A stretch of 64,000 bases of DNA from Ga0077555 sp033764055. Lineage in GTDB: Bacteria; Pseudomonadota; Alphaproteobacteria; Rhizobiales; Hyphomicrobiaceae. The stretch spans positions 1 to 64,000 of the forward strand of contig JANRJI010000155.1 of NCBI GenBank assembly GCA_033764055.1. Direction: 5' to 3'. Shown here piece by piece: positions 46,323-57,908 of the stretch (positions are counted from its first letter, which is position 1; each line of letters starts with the position of its first letter). The translations under genes and the position numbers were made by a program. The notes beneath the pieces were generated by a model that searched no databases, was not told the DNA's origin, and worked only from the letters and a program-made list of their open reading frames with translations.

Positions 46323-47909
46323 TCAGTAGCCGATGGCCATGCCGTCCTTGCGGGGATCGGAGGCGCCGATCAGGATGCCCTTGTCCGGCTCCATGACCAC
46401 CATCTGGCCGCCACCCCACGGGTCGGGCTTGACCTGCATCGGGTGGCCGAGCGCGGCCATGCCGTCGAGGACGCTCTTTGGCACCGATTCCTCCGCCCAG
46501 CACACGCCGTTCTCGAAGAACACGCGCGGGCAATCGATCGCCTCCTGCGGATCGAGGCCGTACTCCAGCATGTTCGACATGACGTAGGCGTGGCCCGCCG
46601 GCTGCAGGTTGCCACCCATCACGCCGAATGCAGCCCAGGGCTTGCCGTTGCGCATGGCCATGGCCGGCACGAGGGTGTGCATCGGGCGCTTGCCGGGCGC
46701 GATGCAGTTCGGGTGCTTCGGGTCGAGCACGAAGCCCTGGCCGCGGTTCTGCAACACGATGCCGGTCTTCCTCGTCACGATGCCGGAGCCGAAGCCCGAG
46801 TAGATCGAGTTGATGAACGACACGGCCATGCCGCTCTGGTCGACGACGCACATGTAGATGGTGTCGCTGCCGCCGGGCTGCGGGATGGGCCCGAGGTCCT
46901 CCTTGCGCCGTTTCCGATCGATCCGGGAGACGAGCTCGTCGGCGAAGGCATCGGACAGCATGTGCGCGACGGGCACGTCGGCCATGACCGGATCGGCAAC
47001 GAAGGTGTCGCGCATCCTGTAGGCGAGGCGGACGGCCTCCATCATGACGTGATAGCGCTCGACCGAGACCGGGCCGTCGCCGAGCTTGCCGAAGCGTTCG
47101 AGCATCTTGAGCAGCACCAGAGCCACGATGCCCTGGTTGTTGGGCGGCAGCTCGAGCACATCGGCGTCCTTGTAGCGCACCGAGATCGGCTCGACGTAGG
47201 CGCAGGACTGGTTGGCGAAGTCCTCCATGGTATGTAGCCCGCCCATGGCGCGCATCTCCGCGACGATGTCCTCGGCGACCTCGCCCGTGTAGAAGCCGTC
47301 GCGACCCTTCTCGGCGATGGTGCGGAGCGTGCGGGCCAGCGCGGGAGACTTCATGATCTCGCCGGCTTTCGGAATGCGGCCGTCCTTCAGCAGGTGCTGG
47401 GTGGCGCCGGCGTTGTTGCGTACCTTTGCCTCGAGCGACGCCCAGTCGGAGGCGATCCGCGGCTGCACCGGCCAGCCTCGCTCCGCGCATTCGATGGCAG
47501 GGGCTAGCACGTCCCCGAACGACCTGGTGCCGTGGTCGCGCAGCAACGTCGCCCAGCCGTCGATGGCTCCGGGCACCGTCACGGCGTGCGGCGAGTACGT
47601 CTCGATCGTCTTGATGCCGGCCCTGGCATACCAGTCGGCAGTTGCGGCCCTGGGGGCTTTGCCGGAGGCGTTGAAGGCGATCGGCTTCTGGCCGGGCTTG
47701 GCGATGATGGCGAAACAGTCGCCACCGATGCCGGTCATGGCTGGCTCCACGACGCACATGACGGCGGTCGCCGTGATGGCCGCGTCGACGGCGTTCCCAC
47801 CTTTGCGCAGCATCTCGATGGCAGCGAGGCTGGCCAGCGGGTGCGAGGTGGCGCACATGGCGCGCGTGCCGATAACCGGCGAGCGGCCGGGGAAGTGGAA
47901 GCTGCGCAT
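46323..47909 (-). CDS. Gamma-glutamyltransferase family protein
   Basis: A 528-residue N-terminal-nucleophile hydrolase. The N-terminal region has SHPLASLAAIEMLRKGGNAVDAA-type sequence and EPAMTGIGGD; the nucleophilic Thr is in GGSDTIYMCVVDQSG, followed by GFGSGIV and the C-terminal PDPWGGGQMVVM region. No signal peptide is visible, so it resembles the cytoplasmic/acylase-like branch rather than the periplasmic glutathione-processing enzyme. It is expected to self-cleave before the Thr. Substrate not defined. Confidence 0.88.
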   Translation of the reverse strand: MRSFHFPGRSPVIGTRAMCATSHPLASLAAIEMLRKGGNAVDAAITATAVMCVVEPAMTGIGGDCFAIIAKPGQKPIAFNASGKAPRAATADWYARAGIKTIETYSPHAVTVPGAIDGWATLLRDHGTRSFGDVLAPAIECAERGWPVQPRIASDWASLEAKVRNNAGATQHLLKDGRIPKAGEIMKSPALARTLRTIAEKGRDGFYTGEVAEDIVAEMRAMGGLHTMEDFANQSCAYVEPISVRYKDADVLELPPNNQGIVALVLLKMLERFGKLGDGPVSVERYHVMMEAVRLAYRMRDTFVADPVMADVPVAHMLSDAFADELVSRIDRKRRKEDLGPIPQPGGSDTIYMCVVDQSGMAVSFINSIYSGFGSGIVTRKTGIVLQNRGQGFVLDPKHPNCIAPGKRPMHTLVPAMAMRNGKPWAAFGVMGGNLQPAGHAYVMSNMLEYGLDPQEAIDCPRVFFENGVCWAEESVPKSVLDGMAALGHPMQVKPDPWGGGQMVVMEPDKGILIGASDPRKDGMAIGY

Positions 47910-48049
47910 TTCGAATGGGACTCCGGGGATTCACCGAAAGTGGTCGAGCTGCCAACTAAGCAGAGATTGACCGTGAGGCCAACCGGCCGCCAAGCGCCCT
48001 AGCCGCAGAAGCCGGGAAGTCGGTCTGCGCCTGAGCCGCCAGCATTTGC

Positions 48050-48469
48050 TCAGAGTGGGGTCGAGAACCAGGCAAGGTGCCGCTTCTCGAGACCCAATGA
48101 CGAGTAGAAGGCCAGCGCCGCGTCATTGTCCGGCTCGGTCGCAACCCACACGGACGTGCAGCCCTTCTCCCGGCCCCATTCCAGCAACCTCTCGATCAGC
48201 CGTGTTCCAATGCCGCGCCGCTGCAATCGGGGTGTGACGCCCAGATTGTCGATATAGAGCTCTGGTGGTCGATCTGGTTGCAGGTGGACGATGCCGCGCG
48301 CCTGGCCGATCAGCTGCCCCCCATCGATGGCAACAACCAGGGCGTGACCGGGCGCAGCAATGAATGCCGCCAACAGCTCGGGTTGGATCGCCTCGTCGAA
48401 CACGTCCTCGACGGCGCGGCCGAGCAGCGCCACATCGTCCTTGCCGACGAGCCGAACCTGGATCGCCAT
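48050..48469 (-). CDS. GNAT family acetyltransferase
   Basis: A 139-residue single-domain acetyltransferase. Motif A is NLGVTPRLQRRGIGTRLIERLL (part shown), with the acetyl-CoA loop RRGIG; then DNDAALAFYSSLG. Length and layout resemble small AAC(3)-I-like GNATs, but drug activity cannot be assumed. Followed on the same strand by the gamma-glutamyltransferase gene 140 bases away. Confidence 0.86.
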   Translation of the reverse strand: MAIQVRLVGKDDVALLGRAVEDVFDEAIQPELLAAFIAAPGHALVVAIDGGQLIGQARGIVHLQPDRPPELYIDNLGVTPRLQRRGIGTRLIERLLEWGREKGCTSVWVATEPDNDAALAFYSSLGLEKRHLAWFSTPL

Positions 48470-48493
48470 CCCGCTGCCCCTCGGCGAAGCCGT

Positions 48494-49111
48494 CTAGCGC
48501 TGCGCCGACGGAAAATACTGCGGCGCCTCACGGCGGTCGTGGAGACCATAGTCGCGCGAGACGAGGCAGAGCTGCGCGGCACCGACGCAGGCATCGCTCG
48601 CGACACGGCGCAAGGCCTCGTAGCCCTCCGAGCGGTCCGCGACGGAGCCGATCCAGGCGTATTCCTTGTCGCGATAGACGCTCTCATAGGTCTCGCCTGT
48701 CGTGCAGGCCGGAACGGGGCGCGTGTGGCTGCGCACGACGATGACGAACCGCTCGGGCGTGAGCAGAGGGTCGTTGTACGCGATGCCTTCGGTCTGCGGG
48801 ACCACGCCGCCACCCTCGCCGCCCTCCGCGATCACCGGGCCGACACGCAGGCGATAGTCCTCGAAGACGCTCTCGCGGCCGGCCTTCTGCGCCCCGTAAT
48901 GGCGGCCTTCCGAGCGCCAGCGGACCAGCGACGCCTCGTCGGCCCAGATCTGGTGGGAGAGGAGAGTGCGCGGCCGGGCGTGGCTCTTGTATCGGTCGAG
49001 GAAGAGCACGCCGCCACTCGCCTCGAGCGCGGGCCTCAGGCTGCCGGCGATGTCGAGGTAGCGCGTCTCCTCGCCGGCCTTGGGCGTGACCTCGAAGAAC
49101 AGGGCGATCAT
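48494..49111 (-). CDS. Antibiotic biosynthesis monooxygenase (ABM) domain protein
   Basis: A 205-residue protein. Residues 1-100 resemble the ABM dimeric alpha-beta barrel (MIALFFEVTPKAGEE, HQIWADEASLVRWR, HYGAQKAGR). The C-terminal half has ERFVIVVRSHT and three cysteines and may be a second, diverged domain. GGAGG precedes the ATG at 49111. It lies 79 bases after the propionyl-CoA carboxylase gene on the same strand. Reaction unknown; ABM domains also occur in haem-degrading and quinol enzymes. Confidence 0.78.
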   Translation of the reverse strand: MIALFFEVTPKAGEETRYLDIAGSLRPALEASGGVLFLDRYKSHARPRTLLSHQIWADEASLVRWRSEGRHYGAQKAGRESVFEDYRLRVGPVIAEGGEGGGVVPQTEGIAYNDPLLTPERFVIVVRSHTRPVPACTTGETYESVYRDKEYAWIGSVADRSEGYEALRRVASDACVGAAQLCLVSRDYGLHDRREAPQYFPSAQR

Positions 49112-49190
49112 GGTGGCCTCCAAGCAGGTTGTGGTGGGCTGCCTCCCGCTCCGTTCGGGGAAGAGGACCCCTCCCGGACCCACCCTCCAG

Positions 49191-51215
<2,025 letters not shown>

Positions 51216-51576
51216 GCGTCTCCTCGGAGCCCCGGATTGTGTGCTGGCGGCTGTCTTACCGCGCCAACACTGTCGCGACCAGTGGCCGTCGACGCCCCAG
51301 CGTAAGGTGCGGCGTCGCCGTCGATGGTTCGCGCCAGTGCGCCCTGCTGGCGCACACCTCCTGGAGCGCATCGCCGCGCGATGATAAAGTTCGGGAGACA
51401 CTCCGGTCTCGCCATTTGCATGCGGTGCTGGCCCGGGGCACAGACAGCCTGAGCGAGGAAGTCGATTCGAAGGTCGCTCGGACTCGCTTCGCTCCGGCGA
51501 GCGGTGAGGGGCCGCGGGCACCGCTCGAGCGTGAGCGACGGCGGCTGATCGGCAATGGCACGTCCTGGAGAGCGCG
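51216..51576. other. Divergent intergenic region between pccA and the HerA-like gene
   Basis: About 361 bases with no supported gene. A 7-base-pair hairpin (GCGCCAG 51331-51337 and CTGGCGC 51347-51353) is visible. GTCTCCTCGG on the plus strand supplies the complementary ribosome binding site for pccA. It probably contains both promoters. Confidence 0.4.
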
Positions 51577-53010
51577 ATGTCCGAGAAGACGAGCGACGAG
51601 ACCCTGGCCCCGGGTGCCGATCCGAAGGACTACGTCCAGGATGGCGCGGTCATGATCGGCTGCAGCCGCCAGGGTGCCGACGTGGTGCCCGAGGTGATCG
51701 AGCTGCGCCTCGCCAATCGCCACGGCCTGATCACAGGCGCCACCGGCACGGGCAAGACCGTGACGCTGCAGGTGCTGGCCGAGGGCTTCTCGGCGGCGGG
51801 TGTTCCCGTGTTTGCCGCCGATATCAAAGGCGACCTCGCGGGGCTAGCCGCCGTGGGCTCCAAGCTGCCGCATCTCGTCGAGCGCGCGACCGAGCTCGGC
51901 CTCGTCGGTTACGGCAATGCCAGCTTCCCTGTGGCTTTCTGGGATGTTCTCGGCGAGCAGGGGCACCCCGTCCGGGCGACCATCGATGGCATGGGTCCGG
52001 TTCTGTTGTCCCGCCTGCTCGAGCTGACCGAGCCGCAGGAAGGCGTGCTCAACATCGCCTTCAGGTGGGCCGCGGACGAGCGCGAGGCCGGCGACAAGCG
52101 GATGCTCATAAAGGATCTCAAGGACCTGCGCGCCGTGATCGACGAGATCGGCAAGCGCGCAGGCGAGTTGCGCTCGAAGTACGGGAATATCGCGCCGCAG
52201 ACCGTCGGCGTGATCCAGCGACGCCTGCTGGTTCTCGAGCAGCAGGGCGCGGAGAAATTCTTCGGCGAGCCGGCGCTCGACATCGCAGATATGATGAAGG
52301 TCGCCCCCGACGGCCGCGGCGTCATCAATCTGCTCGCTGCCGAGAAGCTGATGGATACGCCGAAGCTCTATTCGACATTCCTGCTCTGGCTGCTGGAGGA
52401 GCTGTTCGACAAGCTGCCGGAGATCGGCGATCCGCCGAAACCCAAGCTCGTGTTTCTGTTTGACGAGGCGCATCTGCTCTTCAATGGCGCCTCCCAGGCG
52501 GTGCTGGAGCAAATCGAGCGCGTCACCCGTCTCATTCGATCCAAGGGTGTTGGAGTCTACTATGTGACGCAAAGCCCCTCAGACGTCCCCGACCGTGTGT
52601 CGGCACAGCTCGGCAACCGGGTCCAGCATGCCTTGCGGGCCTTCACGCCGCGCGAGCTCAAGGCAGTCAAGGCTGCCGCCGATACATTCCGCAAGAACAA
52701 GCTGCTGGATACTGAAAGGGTGATCCAGGAGCTGAAGGTCGGCGAGGCCCTTGTCTCGGTGCTGCACAACAAGGGGGAGCCGTCCGTCGTCCAGCGTACG
52801 CTGATCCGGCCGCCGATGTCGCGCGTCGGGCCGCTGACCGACCAGGAACGCCGCTCCGTGATCGAATGCGATCACGCCAACCGCGACAAGTACAGCGAGA
52901 CGATCGACTCCGTGTCTGCCCACGAGCGCCTGGCGGAGCGCGACACGGCGATCGGGCAGGTGAAGGACAAGCTGCGCCGCTTCGGAAATCTGTTCGGAAT
53001 GAAATCCTGA
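51577..53010 (+). CDS. HerA-like ATPase, DUF853 family
   Basis: A 477-residue FtsK/HerA-clan ATPase. Walker A GATGTGKTVT near residue 55, then PVFAADIKGDLAGLA, Walker B LVFLFDEAHLLF near residue 295, and a sensor region YYVTQSPSDVPD followed by LGNRVQHALRAFTPRE, all typical of DUF853. The family is thought to act as a DNA translocase or helicase, but its role in bacteria is not established. It stands alone with no NurA-like nuclease beside it. Confidence 0.9.
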   Translation: MSEKTSDETLAPGADPKDYVQDGAVMIGCSRQGADVVPEVIELRLANRHGLITGATGTGKTVTLQVLAEGFSAAGVPVFAADIKGDLAGLAAVGSKLPHLVERATELGLVGYGNASFPVAFWDVLGEQGHPVRATIDGMGPVLLSRLLELTEPQEGVLNIAFRWAADEREAGDKRMLIKDLKDLRAVIDEIGKRAGELRSKYGNIAPQTVGVIQRRLLVLEQQGAEKFFGEPALDIADMMKVAPDGRGVINLLAAEKLMDTPKLYSTFLLWLLEELFDKLPEIGDPPKPKLVFLFDEAHLLFNGASQAVLEQIERVTRLIRSKGVGVYYVTQSPSDVPDRVSAQLGNRVQHALRAFTPRELKAVKAAADTFRKNKLLDTERVIQELKVGEALVSVLHNKGEPSVVQRTLIRPPMSRVGPLTDQERRSVIECDHANRDKYSETIDSVSAHERLAERDTAIGQVKDKLRRFGNLFGMKS

Positions 53011-53109
53011 GCCGGTGCTGACGGTTGCAGTCGGGCACTGGTCTGTCTATGTGTGATTTTGAACCAGGTAGGCGTCCCCTGCATCGCGCTCGATCGAAGA
53101 GGATGAGCC

Positions 53110-53412
53110 ATGGGCCTTCGCTTCCAGAAACGCATCAAGATCCTGCCCGGCGTCTACATCAATCTGTCGAAGTCCGGAGTCAGCGCCAGCGTGGGCGGTC
53201 ACGGCGCCACCGTCAATGTGGGCCATACCGGCAAGCGGATGGTAACTCTCGGTATTCCAGGTACTGGATTGAGCTATCGCGTGCCCTTGAGCAGCGGCAT
53301 CCTGATGCTGCTGGTCGGCGTCGCGGTGCTAATCGGGGTTGCCTATCTCGTGGCGCCGGACGCCGTGCACGGGGCGCTGCACTGGTGGCAGCCGAAGTGG
53401 TTCCCGAAATAG
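53110..53412 (+). CDS. DUF4236 domain protein
   Basis: A 100-residue protein. The first 55 residues match DUF4236: MGLRFQKRIKILPGVYINLS, then SKSGVSASVGGHGATVNVG and PGTGLSYR. A membrane helix (about 62-82) follows. DUF4236 is often at the start of larger membrane proteins; here it is alone. The gene ends in TAG. Function unknown. Confidence 0.9.
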   Translation: MGLRFQKRIKILPGVYINLSKSGVSASVGGHGATVNVGHTGKRMVTLGIPGTGLSYRVPLSSGILMLLVGVAVLIGVAYLVAPDAVHGALHWWQPKWFPK

Positions 53413-53427
53413 GGAGCCGGAAATCGG

Positions 53428-53688
53428 CTAGCCTCGCAGACGGCGGCGGACTTTGCGAGCCAACTCTTTGACGAGCTCCACATCGATTCGCGGCGGCTTG
53501 CGGTCCACCGGCCGGCGCGGCTGGTCGTCTGCGGTCACATCACCCGGGGCAATCGGGTCGCTCGCCGGAAACGTGTCTGCGATAGCCTTGTCGAGCTTCT
53601 TCTCCGTCCTGTCCTTCCTGTCGGCCTTGCGATCGTCATGGCCACGCCCCGGCTCGTCGGCTTGTCGCTTCTCGTCGTGGCTGTGCAT
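53428..53688 (-). CDS. Small hydrophilic protein with FPASDP motif
   Basis: An 86-residue, very charged protein (many His, Asp, Arg and Lys) with the block KAIADTFPASDPIAPGD, seen in many small uncharacterised proteins of rhizobia-like bacteria. The C-terminus is basic (LARKVRRRLRG). No membrane or signal segment. Start at 53688, with GGAGGT six bases upstream. Function unknown; possibly stress-related, by analogy only. Confidence 0.7.
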   Translation of the reverse strand: MHSHDEKRQADEPGRGHDDRKADRKDRTEKKLDKAIADTFPASDPIAPGDVTADDQPRRPVDRKPPRIDVELVKELARKVRRRLRG

Positions 53689-53775
53689 GGCTACCTCCAA
53701 CACGGTCGAGTGTCAGAAGTAACGTGCGGGCATCGGCGCGGTTCCGGCCCTGCGCCGGTGTGCCACGATGGACAA

Positions 53776-54903
53776 TCAGCAGCCGGCCACCGTCTCCGTC
53801 TGGAGCCATGCCTTGACCTGGGCGAGCGCATTGGGTTGCGACAAGCCCCGCCCAATGGCCTCGCGATAGACGGCGAGCTGCTGATCGGCGCTGTTGCCTC
53901 GGGCGATGATCTCGTCCACCCGCTCGATCTCGCGCACCGCTCCGAGCGCCTCGGCATGCGGGCGTACCAGATCGCGCAGGCGCCGGGCGGCCTCGGGCGC
54001 GGGGATCGAGGCTGCCTGCTCGCGGAACGGATCGACCAGGGCGGCCCCGAGCCCATAGCGCTGCACGCGCCACTTGTTCTCCTTGGCCAGTGCCCGTTCA
54101 GGGGAGGTCAATCCCGCGTTGATCGTTGGATCGAGCGCCAGGGCACGCACGAGGCAGCGATAGAGGGCGGCGATCGTGAGCGTGTCCTCGACATTGGTGC
54201 AGGCGTCGGGGATGCGCAGCTCCAGCGTCGGATATTTGTGGGACGGCCGGATGGCCCACCAGATGTAGCTCGGATTGCGGATGATGCCGGCCGCCTCGAG
54301 AACGCGGGTATACTCCTCGTACTCGGACCAGGAGCTGAAAAGCGGCGGCAATCCCGTCCGCGGCAACTCCTCGTAGGAGGTCAAGCGGTAGCTTGCAAAG
54401 CCTGACGACATGCCGCGCCAGAACGGCGATGAGCACGACAGTGCCAGGAGGATCGGCAGGAACGGGATGGAGCGGCGCATCACGCTGAGACGCATCTCGT
54501 TGTCGGGCAGGCCGACATGAACGTGCAGCCCGCAGACGAGATTGCGGAATGCCAGCAGCTGCAACTCGTCGACCACCTCGTCGTAGCGCTCCTTCGGCGT
54601 CTGCACCTGCTCGGGCCACTCGGCAGTGGGATGGGTGCCGGCAGAGATCACCGACAGGCCCAGCTCGTTGCCGGCCCTCGCCAGCCCGGAACGCAGCCGC
54701 TTGACGTGGGCGCGAGCCTCATCGAAGTCGCTGCACACGGGCGTTGCCGCCTCGACCTGCGATTGCAGGAGCTCACGGTTGATCCCCCCGCCCGCGAGCT
54801 GGCTGGCGCGCTCGATGAATTTGTCGTGGGCCGTCGGCTCGATGAGCAGCGTGCGCTCGTGGACGACGAAAAATTCCTCTTCGATGCCGAAGGCGAACTC
54901 CAT
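53776..54903 (-). CDS. Carboxylate-amine ligase, YbdK/GCS2 family
   Basis: A 375-residue ATP-dependent ligase of the glutamate-cysteine ligase type 2 clan. The N-terminal FGIEEEFFVV contains the metal-binding glutamates; further blocks are NLVCGLHVHVGLPDNE and LELRIPDACTNVEDT. YbdK-like enzymes have weak glutamate-cysteine ligase activity, and the true substrate is not known. Start at 54903. The next gene on this strand is the small FPASDP protein, 87 bases away. Confidence 0.9.
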   Translation of the reverse strand: MEFAFGIEEEFFVVHERTLLIEPTAHDKFIERASQLAGGGINRELLQSQVEAATPVCSDFDEARAHVKRLRSGLARAGNELGLSVISAGTHPTAEWPEQVQTPKERYDEVVDELQLLAFRNLVCGLHVHVGLPDNEMRLSVMRRSIPFLPILLALSCSSPFWRGMSSGFASYRLTSYEELPRTGLPPLFSSWSEYEEYTRVLEAAGIIRNPSYIWWAIRPSHKYPTLELRIPDACTNVEDTLTIAALYRCLVRALALDPTINAGLTSPERALAKENKWRVQRYGLGAALVDPFREQAASIPAPEAARRLRDLVRPHAEALGAVREIERVDEIIARGNSADQQLAVYREAIGRGLSQPNALAQVKAWLQTETVAGC

Positions 54904-54992
54904 GCACGTCGCTCCTCAAGGGGCAGTGGCGCCAGCCATCCGCCATTTCAAGTCGATACGCTGGCGCCCGAGGCGACGAAACGCGCGAGCCG

Positions 54993-55745
54993 TCAATGCG
55001 CCTCCGCGGCATGTCGGCGCCGGAGCACCCAGCCCACGCCGACCACGATGGCGGCACCGATGGCAGCCGCGATCCGCTCCAGCGTATGCAGCGTGATGCC
55101 AAGTGCCTTCGCCAATTCCTCGGCCTGATGATGCAGGCCCGGGTCGGAGACGATGAGCTCGCCCGCGATCCAGCCTAGAAGGGCCGCGCCTGCCCACACG
55201 AGAATCGGGAATCGCGTCAGCAGGAACATCACCATGGTGGCGCCGAAGACGATGAGCGGCACCGACACGGCGAGACCGATGATGATGAGGGACCAGTTGC
55301 CCTTGGCCGCGGCGGCGATGGCGAGAACGTTGTCGAGGCTCATGACGAGGTCCGCCACGACGATCGTCTGCACGGCACCCCAGATGTTGCTCGAATCCTT
55401 GATGTCCTTCTCGCCCTCGCCGTCCTCTGCCAGCAGCTTGATGGCGATCCAGAACAAGAGAAGGCTGCCAACCACCTTGAGCCAGGGTGTCGTCAGCAGC
55501 GAGGTGACGCCGATCGTGAACACGACGCGCATCAGGACGGCAACGCCGGCACCGAGCAGGATGCCGACCTTGCGCTGGGCCGGCGGAAGCGAGCGGCACG
55601 CGAGAGCGATGACGACGGCATTGTCGCCAGAGAGAATGAGGTTGATCAGCATGATCTGGCCAAGCGCCGGCCAGAACTGGGCCGGGGCCATGCCACCGGT
55701 CAAAAGATCCATGAAGCTCGTCGCATCGGCTGCCAGCGCTACCAT
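54993..55745 (-). CDS. TerC family membrane protein (YjbE-type)
   Basis: A 250-residue inner-membrane protein with seven or so helices. The two family Asp-containing repeats are visible: LILSGDNAVVIALACRSL and LVMSLDNVLAIAAAAKGN. TerC proteins are linked to metal export, including manganese, and to tellurite resistance. The ATG at 55745 is the best start by family alignment; the frame is open further upstream. I looked for a manganese riboswitch in the leader and did not find a convincing one. Confidence 0.9.
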   Translation of the reverse strand: MVALAADATSFMDLLTGGMAPAQFWPALGQIMLINLILSGDNAVVIALACRSLPPAQRKVGILLGAGVAVLMRVVFTIGVTSLLTTPWLKVVGSLLLFWIAIKLLAEDGEGEKDIKDSSNIWGAVQTIVVADLVMSLDNVLAIAAAAKGNWSLIIIGLAVSVPLIVFGATMVMFLLTRFPILVWAGAALLGWIAGELIVSDPGLHHQAEELAKALGITLHTLERIAAAIGAAIVVGVGWVLRRRHAAEAH

Positions 55746-56129
55746 CCCGCATCCCTGCTCGTTATAGTTGTCGACACCGGTTCGCGCAGGAGAGGATCCG
55801 CGCACGCCTCGCCGCTTCCGACTGGCTATCCCCGTACGCGCCAAGGATTACAGGCGGGGTTTGCGGCGTGGCAAGCGCAAACGGTCGCTGTGCGATCGTC
55901 GCGCAGCCCGAGACGGGCGGGAACGCGCCCGTGCCGTGCCGGCGCCCGCACTCGACGCAGGCCGGAACGGGATAGTGAGCCGGGTCCATGCGACTTGTCG
56001 GCCGGCCCGACTTCGGCAACGATCGGCTCGCCACGCGGCGCGGCCGGCTTTGCCGACCAAGTCGGTAGCTGGTATGCCAAGGTCGGAATGCGGGGCTCGG
56101 CCGAGCTTCTGAGCGGAGATGACAGGCTG
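55746..56129. other. Divergent intergenic region between terC and the formate dehydrogenase genes
   Basis: About 384 bases. Open frames here are Arg/Pro-rich by-products of GC-rich sequence. An in-frame ATG at 56088 is an alternative start of the formate dehydrogenase beta gene. I recognise no riboswitch, promoter box or terminator. Confidence 0.35.
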
Positions 56130-57854
56130 ATGAGCGACAAGTCGGGCGGACGGCACGGCACGGGGGGGAGCGGTGGTCGCGCAGTGCATCCGGGAGCAGG
56201 CCGCCGGTCCGCGCCGCTCCATCCCAAGGGGCGTGTGCTGCAGCCGGCGGAGCTCGAGGGGACGCGGCTGCTGCTGGGTCCCGGCCCCTATGAGCGGCCG
56301 CTGCTGATCGAGTATCTTCACAAGATTCAAGACGCCGAGGGTTGTCTTCCGGCCGGCCTGCTGCACGGCCTCGCCGAGCTATTGCGCATCCCGATGGCCG
56401 AGGTCTACGAGGTGGCCACGTTCTATGCCCACTTCGATGTCGTGCCGGACGGCGCCGAGCGTCCCGCCAAGGTGACGATCAGGGTTTGCGACAGCCTGTC
56501 GTGCATGCTGGCGGGCGCTGAGCGCCTGATCGAGGAGCTGAAGGCGGAGGCGCTGCCGGATGTTCGAGTCCTGCGCGCTCCCTGCCTCGGCTCCTGCCAT
56601 ACGGCGCCGGCCGCACACGTCGGCCATGCCCATGTCGACCATGCGACGTTCGCGGGACTGAAGGAGGCGGCCCTGGCCGGGAAGCACCGCCTCGAGGTGG
56701 CAGCCTGCCGCAGTTTCGAGGATTACCGGGCCGGCGGCGGCTATCGCGTCCTCGAGCGTTGCCTGGCGGGGACGCTCGGTCGCGACGAGGTGATCAAGAC
56801 GCTGTCGGACGGCGGCCTGCGGGGCCTCGGCGGCGCCGGCTTCCCGACGGGACGCAAGTGGAGTCTCGTCCGAGCCGAGGCAGGTCCGCGGCTGATGGCT
56901 GTCAACGGCGACGAGGGCGAGCCGGGCACGTTCAAGGATCGCCATTATCTGGAGTCGAATTCTCACCAGTTCCTCGAGGGCATGTTGATTGGCGCGTGGG
57001 CCGTGGAGGCCTCGGAGGTGTTCATCTATCTGCGCGACGAGTATCCCGCAGCTCGCCCCATCCTCGCCGAGGCGCTCGAGGCGGTGCGGGCCGCCGGACT
57101 GGCACGGCATACGTCGGTGCATCTGCGCCGGGGGGCAGGCGCCTACATCTGCGGCGAGGAATCGGCGATGATCGAATCGATCGAGGGCAAGCGCGGCTTG
57201 CCGCGCCATCGGCCGCCCTACGTCGCCCAGGTCGGACTCTTCGACCGGCCGACCCTCGTCAACAATATCGAGACGCTCTACTGGGTGCCCGAGATCCTGG
57301 AGAAGGGCGCAGACTGGTTCGCGAGCCAGGGCAAGAACGGCGCCAAGGGCTTGCGCTCCTATTCGGTCTCGGGCCGGGTTAAACGGCCGGGTGTCATCCT
57401 GACGGCGGCAGGCTCCACGGCCCAGGAGCTCCTCGCTCTCGCCGGAGGCATGGCAGATGGGCACACCTTCAAAGGCTACCTGCCGGGCGGCGCCTCGGGC
57501 GGCATTCTGCCGGCGTCGATGGCCGATATTCCGCTGGATTTCGGGCAACTCGAGAAGCACGGCTCGTTCGTCGGCAGCCACGCGGTCGTGATCCTCTCCG
57601 ATCAGGACGACATGAAAGCCGTGGCGCTGAACCTGATGCGCTTCTTCGAGGACGAGAGCTGCGGCCAGTGCACGCCCTGCCGCAACGGCACGGAGAAGGC
57701 GGTCAAGCTGATGAGCGCGGGCCAATGGAATACGGCCCTGCTCGCCGACCTCGCCCAGGTGATGGCCGACGCTTCGATCTGCGGTTTGGGTCAGGCCGCG
57801 CCGAACCCGCTCAGGAGCGTGATGAAGTATTTTCCCGGCGATCTGAAGTCGTGA
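56130..57854 (+). CDS. NAD-dependent formate dehydrogenase beta subunit, NuoE-NuoF fusion
   Basis: A 574-residue diaphorase subunit passing electrons from formate oxidation to NAD. Residues about 40-160 are NuoE-like, with 2Fe-2S cysteines near C120, C125, C152 and C156 (CDSLSC and CLGSC). Residues about 180-574 are NuoF-like: FMN/NADH loop LRGLGGAGFPTGRKW, GAGAYICGEESA, and the 4Fe-4S motif CGQCTPCRNGTEK. The fused form resembles the two-subunit FDH1 of Methylorubrum extorquens. The alpha subunit gene lies 1.7 kb downstream, unusually with two genes between. Confidence 0.92.
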   Translation: MSDKSGGRHGTGGSGGRAVHPGAGRRSAPLHPKGRVLQPAELEGTRLLLGPGPYERPLLIEYLHKIQDAEGCLPAGLLHGLAELLRIPMAEVYEVATFYAHFDVVPDGAERPAKVTIRVCDSLSCMLAGAERLIEELKAEALPDVRVLRAPCLGSCHTAPAAHVGHAHVDHATFAGLKEAALAGKHRLEVAACRSFEDYRAGGGYRVLERCLAGTLGRDEVIKTLSDGGLRGLGGAGFPTGRKWSLVRAEAGPRLMAVNGDEGEPGTFKDRHYLESNSHQFLEGMLIGAWAVEASEVFIYLRDEYPAARPILAEALEAVRAAGLARHTSVHLRRGAGAYICGEESAMIESIEGKRGLPRHRPPYVAQVGLFDRPTLVNNIETLYWVPEILEKGADWFASQGKNGAKGLRSYSVSGRVKRPGVILTAAGSTAQELLALAGGMADGHTFKGYLPGGASGGILPASMADIPLDFGQLEKHGSFVGSHAVVILSDQDDMKAVALNLMRFFEDESCGQCTPCRNGTEKAVKLMSAGQWNTALLADLAQVMADASICGLGQAAPNPLRSVMKYFPGDLKS

Positions 57855-57908
57855 CGATGGCGTTGCCGTCCAGGCAGCGCCCGTGAGCAGAAAGGTGTGG
57901 AGCGCGCA

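Noticed and set aside
55746..55920. Manganese (yybP-ykoY) riboswitch in the terC leader
   Set aside because: Such RNAs often precede terC-like genes, and AGTC-like elements occur here, but the conserved loop pair is not convincing. Only a covariance search could decide.
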